Below, in pieces: positions 27,801 through 36,898 of a DNA stretch of 64,000 nucleotides. The notes under the pieces were generated by a model that saw nothing but the letters and a program-made list of their open reading frames with translations, had not been told where the DNA came from and searched no databases. A program made the translations under genes and the position numbers. How positions within the stretch are numbered: the first letter of the stretch is position 1; the number at the start of each line of letters is the position of its first letter. Origin of the DNA: Nymphaea colorata (taxonomy: Eukaryota; Streptophyta; Magnoliopsida; Nymphaeales; Nymphaeaceae); the NCBI RefSeq assembly GCF_008831285.2, contig NC_045145.1, positions 24,116,802 to 24,180,801 on the forward strand, in the 5' to 3' direction.

Positions 27801-30800
27801 GTGGTGTCAAGATCTAGTGCAGAATCTGAATACAGAGCTATGGCTCAAACAACAGCAGAAATGACTTGGGTTAGATCTATGCTATCCAGCCTAAGTGTGT
27901 CGATTCCACTTCCCATGAAGATGTATTGTGACAATCAAGCAGCCACACACATTGCAAACAATCCAGTTTTCCATGAAAGAACTAAACATATTGAAGTGGA
28001 TTGCCATTACATTCGGGATCTCGTTCAAGCAGGAACCATTGCCACTATTCATGTTCCTTCAGAAGATCAAGCTGCAGATATCTTCACCAAAGCTCTTCCT
28101 ATTGGTGATTTCTCTAGATGTTGTGACAAGCTGAGCATGTTTAATATGTATGCTCCAGCTTGAGGGGGAGTGTTGAATTAGAAAAGTTTTATGTTTTAGG
28201 AGGCTCTTCGTAATATTAAAGAGTTATAAGATCTCTTTAATATTTTCGTTGTTTCTCATTGATTTATTTTGTAAATCTCTTTTCTACCCTAATCTCTTTT
28301 ATAAGGGAGATTAGGGTTAACGTAATGAGAACTTTTTTGGTTTAGCCATACGGCTGCCTCTCTCTCTATCTCCCTCTCTCTCGCTCTCTCCACATCTCAC
28401 GACAGACCTTCTTATTTCACCGCTGCAACAAAGAGGAAGTATATATGTGTATGCCTCCAGGATATGAGGAACCTGGAAAATGTTGCAAGCTAAGGAAAGC
28501 TTTATATGGGCTCAAGCGATCTGCTCGAGCATGGTTTGAACGACTTAAGACTTGTCATGAGACAATGTGGATACCATCAAGGGAATGGAGATCATACACT
28601 CTTTGTGAAGAGAAATGAGCAAAAGGTTACTATTTTGTTGGTATATGTTGATGATATGATTGTTACAGGTGATGATGAAGATGGAATAATTAAGTTAAAG
28701 AAACTGTTGGCGATCGAGTTTGATCTCAAGGACCTTGGTAAGTTGAAATATTTCCTTGGCATTGAAATTGCTAGGTCTAGGACTAGCCTCGTGCTAAATC
28801 AACGGAAGTACACTCTAGATTTGTTAAAGGAGACTGGGAAACAGGGGTGTAGACCAGCTTCTACTCCTCTAGATGCTGGCCATAAGCTAAGTCTTAGAGA
28901 TGGGGAGCCTCTCTGTGAAGAGGCCAAAAGAAGATATCAATGTCTTGTAGGGAAGTTGATTTATCTTACTCTCACTAGACCTGATATTACCTTTGCTGTG
29001 AATGTGATGAGTCAGTTCATGCATGCTCCCACGGATGCTCACTTGAAGGCTGTCGATAGGATCTTATACTACTTGAAGAGGAATCCTGGCAAAGGTCTCA
29101 TGTATGTTAAGCAAGACGCTTTTGGGATTGAAGGTTATTCAGATGCAGACTGGACAGGCTGTATTGACACTAGGAGGTCCACCTCTGGCTATTGTATCTA
29201 TTTGGGAGGGAATCTCATAGTGTGGAGGAGTAAGAGGCAAGACGTTTGTTCTCGTTCCAGTGATGAAGCAGAATACAGAGCTGTTGCTATGGGAGTTTCT
29301 GAGCTTTTGTGGCTAAAAGTATTGTTGACTGATATTGGTATAAAAGTTGAAGAACCAATGAAGATGTATTGTGATAACAAGTCAGCAATCAACTTGGCCA
29401 ACAACCCTGTGCTTCATGACAACAGAACAAAGCATGTTGAGATTGACCGGCATTTCATTTGAGAAAGAATTGATGCTAAAGAACTTGTACTTCCTTATAT
29501 GAGATCTGAAGACCAAACTGCTGATGTCCTGACCAAAGCCTCGTCTTCAACTTCATTTGAAAGAAATGTATCCAAGTTGGGCATGTTTGATCTATATGCC
29601 CAACTTGAGGGGGAGTGTTGACGTGTTTTAATGTACGAGTCTGGGTCTGGACCTGGTCCAGTGTGTGCTCCTGTTTAGGCCTATTGAGACTCTACTTGTA
29701 TCTTGGTAACCCTAATTTTTGGGTGTGAATGAAATCTTAAGAGAGAGAAAGTCTGGTTGCTAGTGGGCACCAGTTCCTCCTCATCTGTGGTTTTTTCCCT
29801 CTTGTTAAGGGTTTTTCTACGTTACATCGTGTTCATCGTATTCTTTTTCTTTTTTCGTGTTTCCACAATAATCTTGATCATATTCATTTTTATCCTCATC
29901 TCCATCTTCTTCATCTTCATCTTCACGATTTAAAAAAACTCATTTCCTTCCAACGAGAATCAGCCACCCACACACAAATCCATGGTTTAATCGATGATTT
30001 CATTTTAAAAATCAATGATTTATCCCTCCATGGCGGCACAATCTCTAGGTTAGAAATGAAGAAGGGGCGGTTTTTTATAAAGAAAACTCGAAAAAAGGGG
30101 GATTCGAGCCCTCCTTTGTTCAAATAAGCTTGTATCGTACGATACGGGGGCATTATCATACGATACAGGCACGATACACCCCTATTTACTATACAGGGGG
30201 TGTATCGTATCGTATTTTGTAAACGATACGTACAACACTGATTATGAGCATGGTCGCAGATAGATTTGAGTATAATTTCATCAAATTGCAACTTTACATT
30301 GACACCATAGAATTAGCCTGGTAAAATCAATCATGAACCTAATATACATCCAAATAGTGAGGGTCCCAATTGAAAATAGGGAATATAACTGACATATGGA
30401 CTTGAACAGGTTATTTTAGAGCTTCAATGCACCCTATTGAATTCAGACAGAACTTCAGGATGAACAAGAGCTTACTGCACTAAGTAGGACATCTTAAGAT
30501 TTTAGGTAAGTAGGTCGACGGTCCAATACCTACATGACACATCTCTAGGAAAATCTGGTGAGGGATGTTAACCCCAGCTTGATGGTCAAGGAGAAAAAAT
30601 AATATTTAGCATGACAAATAAGACAAGGAGCTAAGCCTATGAGGATTTGTCTATATGTTAGGTCCAGCTCAACCGACCGATATGACTTGAACCTAATAAT
30701 CTTGTTTTACTTCATTAGTATCTATTCTTTAACATCTACTTCAAGAATTTATCACATATCTCCATACTCCCTAAAAAGGTAACATGTCCCATACATCATA

Positions 30801-33800
30801 AGATTCAACCCTCTAAAATGAATCGAACAACATTCATGATTGCCTCTCTCCCCCAACAACAATCCTTTTCTTTTTCATTTTTTCATGCTTCATAACTAGT
30901 TTGGCTTATTTGAGTGCATGGAAAGCATTTCCTTTCTTGAACGCCAAGGGACTGCAAAACAGAGACACAGGGGTAGCCTGCACACCAACTCTAAATTGAT
31001 CCCTTGAAAGAGCATTCCCAATATCTGCTTTTTCTTGACAGCCCTCAGACAGCTCACTCCAGAGTGCACATAGGGCCATGTGCATGTGAAGAATTTGAAC
31101 TAAGGAAAAAATGCAATACACCAAATATAAGGAAAGAAAAAAACATAAGCCCTTCAGCTGAATCTTATGTTGAGAATTTGTAAACACGTGATTTTCAGAT
31201 ACCAAAAAGGTAAGTTCATAAATCTGGACCTCAAAGACAGATTGTAATTGCTCCCTTGGAGTGTTCTTGACTGCCTCTCGCTGCTGTCTTACTCCATGTG
31301 TGCGCATAACATGAGATGGCAAAAAGAGATATGCACCTTTATCATAACTGTTGATAAACATATGGCCATTAAAGACAATTAGAATAACAGACAATGTTCA
31401 CAGTTCAAATGCATATTTGTGTGTGCATGTGTATATATATATATATATGCATGACTTGAATAAGAGATAATGAACATGATATTTTTGTCAGACAATGACA
31501 ATTTGGGAAAAACAGAATATCTGAAAGGAGAAACATAGACACATCATACCCTGTCCAACTCAGTGGGCGCACCAACATTGGCATGAAAGGAATCACCATG
31601 TGCCTGGCCTGTCAAAACATGCAGAGTGTTAAAAATGAACAGGCTTGCACTATACTTTATCAACTTAGTACTGATATGTAGCTGAGACAAGTTGCTAATA
31701 GATCTTTAAGGATCACAGATATTCATCTGGGTAAAAAGTAAAAACTTATGCAAAGACTACCTTTGCATATCTTGGATGGACTTCCAAGGACAACCAAAAC
31801 ATAGAAGAAGAATGTGAATTAGACAACTAACAGATTGTAATCCCAGCGTGAATTCTCTTAATAAGCAATCCAATCATCATTGTGATTCAAGCTTACAAGA
31901 TCAACTGTCACCTTCAATACGAGCAGAAGAGCTCCACATGAAACAGGCAAACTATGTCTCTATCAAACATGACCAAATGGCAAGTCAGGAAAAGGATTTG
32001 CTCGTAGTGGAACTCTAGACAGCTGGAAAACTATTCTTCAATTCCAAGTAGCAAAATTAACTAATTGAGTACAAGCTGGTCTACGTCCAGAAGATGGTTA
32101 GCATCCAAGAACAGACCTGTCATATCTAATACTACACAGGCAGAAAGGTTCTAAGAAAACGCTAAGACACTAATTTTAAGGTGGAAAATGCAAAACCATA
32201 ACAAACATATACATGGAAAGCTATGGAACATCAACCAAACTAATTGGGAATGACAGATGAGCATCTTCTTGCACTTACAGTTCTCTCAAGTCCTTTACGA
32301 ACTAAAGGATCACATTCAATAACACCATAACGTCTTGAATTATTTCTGTGAAATTAAAAAAAAAAAAAATGAAACGTGTAAATCTGTTATGAAATTTGTT
32401 ATAGTATCCAAATCATCAGTCTTAAAGATATATCTTACACGTTGTCCTTGGATGCACTCTTCAATGAGTGCCTGAATGCAGGACGAATATCAGGCGGACC
32501 ATCAGCCCCCTGATCTAGTGGAGGCTGAATGTAAGCAGTTTCAATCAGCAGCTCAATAAGACGACAACCTATCTGCAAATGGCAATGCAGCTTGTAAAAA
32601 CTAAGGTCAACAATACATGTCCCTAGCTTATGTAGTCTGTCAATACCTTAGCATGTCCCTCGGTTCCCCAGGGCTCCGAGTCGTCCTTTCCTTTCACTAT
32701 CTTAGTCACCTGACGCAGCTTTTGCTTCTTTATCAAAGTTGTCACTTTTTTCCTTAGAAATTCTTTCTCCTTGGCAACAGCTTCAGGTTCCTTTTCGCCC
32801 TCATCTGCGGTGGAAGATTTCTTTCTCGTCTTCTCAAGAAATTTGCGTATCCTGCCCTGAAAGTGCAATTAAATGGTGCTGTCACAACTCAGAACTTGAA
32901 CTACGACTGAAATCTGTTTACAACAGGAGATAGTCAAGTTCTTCAAGATGAACGACAACTTCAAAATGGCTAGAAAATCCGAAATCCAGAAAAGTAGACT
33001 CAGAACCCTCCAATTAAGCAAGTCATAGTAAGAGCTATCGACCTCATTTTCGATGGCTTCGCCGATACTGCACGCTGCCTGGACAACTCGAGCGGACCCA
33101 TTGTCGTTGGAAGTCATCATCAACCCCATCAATTTGTGCATGGTGATGACAGCTATCATCTCAGCAGGCAAATGATCAATGTAGGGCGCGTACGCCGACC
33201 TGAGTTTTCCCCTCCTACGAAGCTCCTGCTCTGCCGCAATGCGATCCCTGAGAGGTTCAAACCAACCAAGGAATAGGGACTTCATGTATGGCAAATTCGG
33301 AGCTAGTTTCTTCTTGCACATATCCACCATGAGCTCCCTGTATTCCCTCGCTGCTTGTTCCCACGCTTCCGTTTCAGTCTTAATTTGCCTCCTCTTCAGG
33401 GCGCTGTACTTCGCAACTCCCAAATCGCCAAAATCCGGTTTGTTTCTGCCTTCGCATTTCTCTGTTTTGTTCCTGACTACCGCTTCAGAGAACTCTTCCA
33501 ACATCCCCTGAATTTCTTCTATTGCCGAAACATCTTCGTCCGTCGAAGAAACCACTGCTTCTGCAGCACCAGCAAAACCTCGCGTCGGTCCTACACTGTA
33601 ACAAAAGCCATCACTCATAAAGCGCGACAAACTACTCCGATTTTCGCCACTCCTTCTACAAAATCCGACGCTTCTGTCCCCCCATCCCTGCGCCAACGCC
33701 GGAATCCGTCGAATACCCATTTGAGGACACCCATCCCTCAACCTCAACACGAAACGGGAGGGGATGTAACTACCAAATAAAGAAGCTAATTGGGAAAACT

Positions 33801-33888
33801 CTTCCGCACCACTACCTTGGAGAGCAGCCGATCGACACACTATATTGAAATTCCAAAAAGATAACTTTTTATTGGCAATCTTCCACAT
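7544..33888 (-). CDS. phage-type (T7-like) organellar RNA polymerase, 19 exons
   Basis: Exons, read downward: 33888-33043, 32856-32647, 32572-32439, 32345-32279, 31608-31550, 31347-31230, 17927-17814, 17668-17537, 17455-17039, 15659-15609, 12718-12648, 11561-11477, 11190-11041, 10896-10822, 9338-9249, 8927-8880, 8774-8660, 8581-8478, 7654-7544. Phase holds throughout and gives about 998 aa, normal for plant RpoT. The N-terminal domain ([21 protein letters not shown]) is in exon 1. The catalytic core shows [10 protein letters not shown] (Asp about 700, matching T7 D537), [11 protein letters not shown] (Lys about 775 and Tyr about 783, matching K631 and Y639), [19 protein letters not shown] (Asp about 931, matching D812) and the terminal STYFFN. 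The start MWKIANKK precedes an Arg/Ser-rich leader, so import into mitochondria (RpoTm, or dual RpoTmp) is likelier than plastid-only; this is inference. It transcribes organellar genes as a single-subunit enzyme. Intron 6 is 13.3 kb and carries nested transposons; all exons look intact. Confidence 0.93.
7985..8415. repeat. divergent tandem duplication in the last RpoT intron
   Basis: Two copies of about 170 bp, roughly 257 bp apart, share ACAAGTAGGTGGGT, then AAGACT...CCATTTAA, CTGTTCAA, GTCTGTTG and CACCTATT/TACCTATT in the same order (about 7985-8165 and 8240-8415). They lie within the last RpoT intron (7655-8477). Divergence is clear, so the duplication is old. Confidence 0.6.
9411..10740 (+). 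mobile_element. hAT-type transposon remnant with BED zinc finger, in an RpoT intron
   Basis: Within the RpoT intron between 9339 and 10821, antisense to RpoT, is a GC-rich leader (about 9660-10000) followed by an ORF with a BED zinc finger. The left part, 9411-9540, is rich in GGTACG/CGTACC words that recur in other hAT-like repeats of this gene. The catalytic domain of the transposase is missing. The borders are approximate and no target duplication was identified. Confidence 0.5.
10402..10728 (+). pseudogene. hAT transposase N-terminal fragment (BED zinc finger)
   Basis: A 108-residue reading frame starts at ATG 10402. Residues about 35-80 read [12 protein letters not shown]...[22 protein letters not shown], a BED-type zinc finger with CxxC and a downstream Cys/His pair, the usual DNA-binding N-terminus of plant hAT transposases. 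After HIYGVGI the similarity ends and the frame runs into intron-like sequence. The RNase H-like catalytic core and dimerisation region are absent here, so this is a truncated copy. Confidence 0.6.
11903..12233. mobile_element. hAT-like MITE, 331 bp
   Basis: The ends are inverted repeats, CTATGTCACATGGG on the left and its near complement CCCATGTGACATCA on the right. The flanks are GTTGGACG and CTTGGACG, an 8-bp target duplication with one mismatch. An 8-bp duplication points to the hAT superfamily. It lies in the RpoT intron between 11562 and 12647 and resembles the element at 14158-14491 in size and termini. No coding capacity. Confidence 0.7.
12817..12858. repeat. GA microsatellite
   Basis: A run of GA dinucleotides about 42 bp long, with one GGG interruption, lies in a RpoT intron. 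Short ORFs spanning it are low-complexity artefacts. Confidence 0.9.
13678..13929 (+). pseudogene. hAT transposase BED-finger-like fragment
   Basis: The reading frame gives [28 protein letters not shown], then PYDGVPHNV and a basic helix. The layout (Cys, then KHHVAGRK) resembles the second half of BED fingers in plant hAT transposases, but the second zinc-binding Cys is replaced (CRYF). It is a decayed fragment, not a gene. Confidence 0.45.
14158..14491. mobile_element. hAT-like MITE, 334 bp, exact 8-bp target duplication
   Basis: CATGAGAT occurs at 14150-14157 and again at 14492-14499. Between them the element begins CTATGTCACATAGG and ends ...GTGTGACATTG, so the first bases of the ends are inverted copies. 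Internal GGGTATGGAT/GGTATGGATACG words recur near both ends. It belongs to the same family as 11903-12233. No coding capacity. Confidence 0.78.
16239..16325. repeat. short tandem duplication (about 42-bp unit, two copies)
   Basis: GTAGGACAAYAACAGTGATG followed by CAGCTCTATCAGATC is present twice in direct succession within the RpoT intron 15660-17038. One base differs in the core. No function is suggested. Confidence 0.75.
19123..19376 (+). repeat. outer copia 5' LTR
   Basis: A 254-bp LTR, TGTTGACG...TTTCTACA. The next bases are the primer binding site TGGTATCAGAGCC. It matches the 3' LTR at 29616 with scattered substitutions and a 2-bp difference in a GA run. Confidence 0.93.
19377..20470 (+). 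other. outer copia leader, no gag found
   Basis: About 1.1 kb between the primer site and the protease has no ORF resembling copia Gag and no CCHC zinc knuckle. Part is GC-rich and runs CCGCCGCCGCC. The polyprotein frame becomes recognisable only just before the protease motif at about 20560. Confidence 0.6.
20422..21639 (+). pseudogene. outer copia Pol: protease and integrase segment
   Basis: This frame contains the protease motif [14 protein letters not shown], the GAG-pre-integrase HHCC region ([11 protein letters not shown]...[11 protein letters not shown]) and the integrase core ([23 protein letters not shown] and [10 protein letters not shown], which hold the D, D, E triad). One zinc-binding Cys is replaced by Tyr (CDVY where CDVC is expected). 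The frame stops at TGA 21637-21639, where an Arg codon CGA would be expected before VFGC. Similarity continues in frame beyond it to about 21900, then further stops follow. Confidence 0.85.
22543..22832 (-). mobile_element. solo LTR, 290 bp, inserted in the outer copia RT
   Basis: The insertion runs TGATGCAA...TTGCATCA, with CATT on both sides (22539-22542 and 22833-22836; a fifth base is ambiguous). It cuts the conserved RT motif between ETF and APVA, and the flanks rejoin exactly without it. Read on the minus strand it has a promoter-like TATAAAAGGG and typical LTR ends, so it is most simply a solo LTR of a different family in reverse orientation; a TRIM-type element is the alternative. No ORF. 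Confidence 0.8.
22955..23211 (+). repeat. inner copia 5' LTR
   Basis: A 257-bp LTR with 5-bp terminal inverted repeats TGTTG/CAACA. A CT-rich tail precedes the end. Confidence 0.95.
23212..23946 (+). other. inner copia leader with tRNA-iMet primer binding site
   Basis: The first twelve bases, TGGTATCAGAGC, are the standard plant copia primer site complementary to the 3' end of initiator tRNA-Met. The remaining 700 bp form the untranslated leader. It has a short internal duplication (CGTGAATCAGGCTG and related, 23227-23330). No coding region is recognised before the Gag start. Confidence 0.85.
23947..24948 (+). pseudogene. inner copia Gag, one premature stop
   Basis: From ATG 23947 the frame encodes a copia Gag with the [16 protein letters not shown] capsid signature near the start and, after a Gly/Arg-rich stretch, the zinc knuckle [14 protein letters not shown] (CX2CX4HX4C). 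TGA at 24247-24249 stands where Trp is usual (QM-W-DFL), so the frame is broken by a probable TGG to TGA change. A second in-frame stop, TAG at 24946-24948, separates Gag from Pol; copia elements normally use one continuous frame. In nucleocapsid function Gag packages the RNA. Confidence 0.85.
24967..28163 (+). pseudogene. inner copia Pol (PR-IN-RT-RH), frameshift and one stop
   Basis: In the same frame as Gag come protease ([11 protein letters not shown]), the zinc region (WHLRLGHP...[11 protein letters not shown]), and integrase ([34 protein letters not shown]). At 25905-25915 the loss of one T in a T run shifts the frame; RT then continues from 25914 ([45 protein letters not shown]). TGA at 27600-27602 replaces Trp. 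RNase H runs to the stop at 28161-28163 ([26 protein letters not shown]). All domains are otherwise well preserved, consistent with recent decay. Confidence 0.88.
28171..28430 (+). repeat. inner copia 3' LTR
   Basis: A 260-bp LTR identical to 22955-23211 except A to T in AAGA(A/T)CTC and an extra CTT near the 3' end. Confidence 0.95.
30251..31229. other. rest of RpoT intron 6, no gene seen
   Basis: AT-rich intron sequence continues from the hAT target duplication to the donor of RpoT exon 6. Stops are frequent and I recognise no coding region or element. Confidence 0.5.
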
Positions 33889-36288
33889 GATTTTAGGATA
33901 TCAGAACTCCTGAGAGCAGTGAACTGGAAAAGAAGTTGAGAGCAGAGCGGCTCCAGATAATTGCAATGAAGCATGGGCCATCACGCATCAAGGCGGAAGC
34001 GAGAAAACGGAAGACAAGAATAATTGTTTATTTCAGATCAACAGCGCGTGCCGAGTCGGCGGGAAAATTTATCAGGGGGAATGGAAGCCATGAACGACGG
34101 TGGCGGAGGGAGGGAGACACTGGAGGGCGGCGAGCCGCCTTAAACCCTCCTTAAGCCCACAAAGCTCAGGCAGTGGCTTTGCCCATAGGGCTAACAACGG
34201 ATCGGGTTCTAGTAAAAGGTGGACCCGTACCTAATAACTCCATTACTTTGGCGATGGTTGCAGGCAGGGTCCGGGTCGAAGTTGGCCCATTAGTTTGGCC
34301 AGGTCGACGGATAACGTAGTTTTAGATGTATATATTCATCCTATCTGCTGTATTTGATTGAGTTTAAATAAATTGTTAGATATTAAATGGTAACATTAAT
34401 GACGAATTGTTTTTCAAAAAGTTCATGAAAGTAAAATTTTCTCTATTTAAATTTGATTTAATTCATTTAAATTGGATCAAGTGGGTATTGGACAAATTGT
34501 CAAGCCCGTAAAAAAAATAATGCTGACTTGAATGGAGATGGAAGTGATATGAACGGGTCGGACTGGGTTGGCTGTATGAACTAAGCAACTACCATGTCCT
34601 AATGAGCTATACTAATCAGAACTCTAATTTTCAATGTATCCTTTTCCGTATGATCTCTACAACATTATACACCTATAATTTCTGCTCACTGCCCAAGTGA
34701 GAGGCTTAAACCTCTTTTCCTTCCCCCTATTATTGGAGTTATATTGGATTCTATAACTGCTTCAAGATTGAGTTGTTCGGCAAAAGTAACACACTGTTAC
34801 TGTTCTCTGAATCTATGTCCAAAATTGTATCAGATTTTTCAAACATTATACAAGTGTTTTATGAATCTACCTCATTTTTTTAGGATAGATTCATGAAACA
34901 CTAAATATGTATAATTTGTGTCCAACAACCCTTATGGGGGCTTTCTTCAACTCAAGAATAACATTTGCCACTGCTTGCAATCTAGACAAGTCATGTTCAT
35001 GAAAATCAAACTGATGACCTGGATTTATTGGCCTGCTAGTACTAGCAGTTTAATATTTTACCACTGCTTTCTTTAAATTTAAAAGATACATTATATATAT
35101 TAGTATATGCATTTATTTAAGTTTTTGGATAGTTAAGGGAACACGTGCATGCGAGGGTTCAAAGCTGTGTCTTCCCAAATCCCACATTGAATTGCCTCTC
35201 TGTTATTCAAAAAAATGAGAGAAAACTAAATAGCAAACACAATTCCAGTGAAAGGGAGAAGCAAAAGTTCTAAGGTTTCAGTTGAACTCTAGCAAGTCAA
35301 ACTAAGTAGCAAGTTCCTATGTTGCATAGCATTAAACTTGGAGAAGCTGTTCTAAATTTTCTGGTAACAACCAGGTGTGGATAGCAAATCTTATACCGCG
35401 TACTCATCATAAGAAAAACTTTAGATTGTCTTCCAAAGTTTTGGGGGACGCTTACATTGCTTAAAACATTCCAATGAGTTATTGCATCATGTTCTACGGA
35501 TGTATTTTACAACTTGCAAAAAAATAAAAAATAAAATAAAAACATGTCGGTGGGATCTTGGATCATTGCAAATTCCGTCGAACCATAAACACAAACTAGT
35601 TTAAAAATTACGGTGAAAAGAAAAATTACAAACAGCCGCTCAACAAATTGGTGAATAGCAAATGCTGCTTAACATGAGCATGGAGGATTGCCAGAGGGAG
35701 AACCAAGAGCTTAACGAATCTCATCCCTCAAAAATCGAAAATTCGGAGACAAAACGCGACGATAAAACAACTCCGGCCTCGACCATGCCGTTGGCCGACA
35801 GGTTGATGCCCGCTGTTATGTTTTTCAATTTTATATTTTTTAAGGGACAAGATTTATTAAGAGGTGTAATTTTGCAAACTTATTTGCTTATTTTAATACT
35901 TTCTGTCGAGGGTGGTTATTTAAGAATTCGGGGGAAGAGTTGAGCAGCCATTTGAACGAGAAGTCGAGAACTAGACCATTTCCTCAAAACAGCCTCATTC
36001 TCTGCAGCATTTTGCAAGTTCTCCTCCAACACCAATGGTGCCGACATGGGTAACGGCAACTACGAGTTCAAACAGTTGAAGGAACCACAGCAGCTATAAA
36101 CACAGAGAAAGTAACAAGCAGAGAAAAAAGTTATTTTCCGTCATTTAATCAAAACAACAATCGATCAATATATTATTAACCTCTTCTCGTTCATTCTTAT
36201 GCTATCTTTCATCTCACTCCTACAAAAGATAGATACATTTCACATCTACTTTCTGAGCTCCATGCACCGAGAGAACATCAGAAAGGAT
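33889..36288. other. intergenic region, RpoT upstream side to HSP90C 3' side
   Basis: RpoT and HSP90C are both on the minus strand, so this holds the RpoT promoter and 5' UTR (33889 upward) and the HSP90C 3' UTR (below 36289). It is GC-richer up to about 34330 and AT-rich afterwards. ORFs here, such as 35662-35943, show no known motif. No clear TATA box was identified. Confidence 0.45.
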
Positions 36289-36863
36289 CTACTCCTGCCA
36301 TGGATCGTTCTCGTCCCTCACTTCGGATGGTTCCACGACTTCTGCTTCCGTAGTTACTGAAGCCCCGTCATCAGTCTCAGACTCAGCAGTGGTTACAGTT
36401 TCCTCGGAATCTGATCTTCCCCATCTACCACCTAGTGCAATTGCCATCATTCCATATATCTTGTTACCCAATTCAGCGGGACTGTCAGGCTGCACAAGCA
36501 TGTACGAAGTCAGACACCACAGGCACAAACAACGTCCCGATTTGCAAAATAGTAAGAAATTCAGAAACTCAAGATAATATTTTACCGTAAATCCACTTGA
36601 GATGAGAGCTGTATCATACAAAAGATCTACAGCTCTCCTAGCTTCGGCATCATCTGGAGAATCCTTGCAAGCAGCCTATCGATACAACATAAGATCACAT
36701 AAACATATCGCTGTATCAAAATTTGAAATAATACTTCCTGCGGTTTGCCATCTAAAAGATTTGCAAACCAGGAACGATTTCACCAAATCATCCTAGGGGG
36801 GTCCATTTTGAGAAACTGGAGAAGCTTTAACTGTTTGGGTACTTGACAAAGACATGATGTGTA

Positions 36864-36898
<35 letters not shown>

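Larger units (their letters stand above)
22955..28430 (+). mobile_element. inner Ty1/copia element, recent insertion
   Basis: LTRs at 22955-23211 and 28171-28430 (TGTTG...CAACA) differ by one substitution and one 3-bp indel. AAGAG flanks the element (22950-22954 and 28431-28435). TGGTATCAGAGC directly after the 5' LTR is the tRNA-iMet primer site, and TTGAGGGGGAG precedes the 3' LTR. Gag, protease, integrase, RT and RNase H are present in copia order. It is inserted in the RT region of the outer element. The near-identical LTRs mean a recent insertion, yet the coding frame holds several disabling changes. Confidence 0.96.
22345..29460 (+). pseudogene. outer copia Pol: reverse transcriptase and RNase H, split by insertions
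   Basis: The RT start ([20 protein letters not shown]) ends at 22542, where a solo LTR is inserted. RT resumes at 22837 ([16 protein letters not shown]) to 22954, where the inner copia is inserted, and continues at 28431 (VYMCMPPGY, then [12 protein letters not shown] at about 28637). A single extra A near 28545 shifts the frame. RNase H follows ([28 protein letters not shown]). Further damage includes TAG at 22333 and TGA at 29460 in place of an Arg. The element cannot make its own enzymes. Confidence 0.85.
19123..29867 (+). mobile_element. outer Ty1/copia element, gag-less and degenerate, with two insertions
   Basis: LTRs at 19123-19376 and 29616-29867 share sequence from TGTTGACGTG to the terminal CA; ATAAT flanks both sides (19118-19122 and 29868-29872) as the target duplication. 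TGGTATCAGAGCC right after the 5' LTR is the tRNA-iMet primer site, and TTGAGGGGGAG precedes the 3' LTR. Without its two insertions (22543-22832 and 22955-28430) the element is about 5.0 kb. Protease, integrase, reverse transcriptase and RNase H are recognisable, but gag is not. A dozen or so LTR differences by eye, mostly transitions, mark it as fairly old. Confidence 0.93.
18217..30240. mobile_element. hAT-like element in RpoT intron 6, host of nested copia elements
   Basis: ATTATGAG at 18209-18216 is repeated exactly at 30241-30248. The ends between them are CAATGTTGTA on the left and, on the complementary strand, CAGTGTTGTA on the right, a 9/10 inverted repeat in the usual hAT style. Subtracting the copia insertion at 19123-29867 plus its duplication leaves about 1.27 kb, the size of a non-autonomous hAT element. 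Both arms contain GTATCGTA/TACGATAC words. No transposase is recognisable in the arms. The 18566-18583 poly-G run (18 G) lies in the left arm. Confidence 0.75.

Noticed and set aside
35662-35943. 93-residue ORF between RpoT and HSP90C
   Set aside because: No recognisable domain, no neighbouring exon signals, and AT-rich noncoding composition in the second half.
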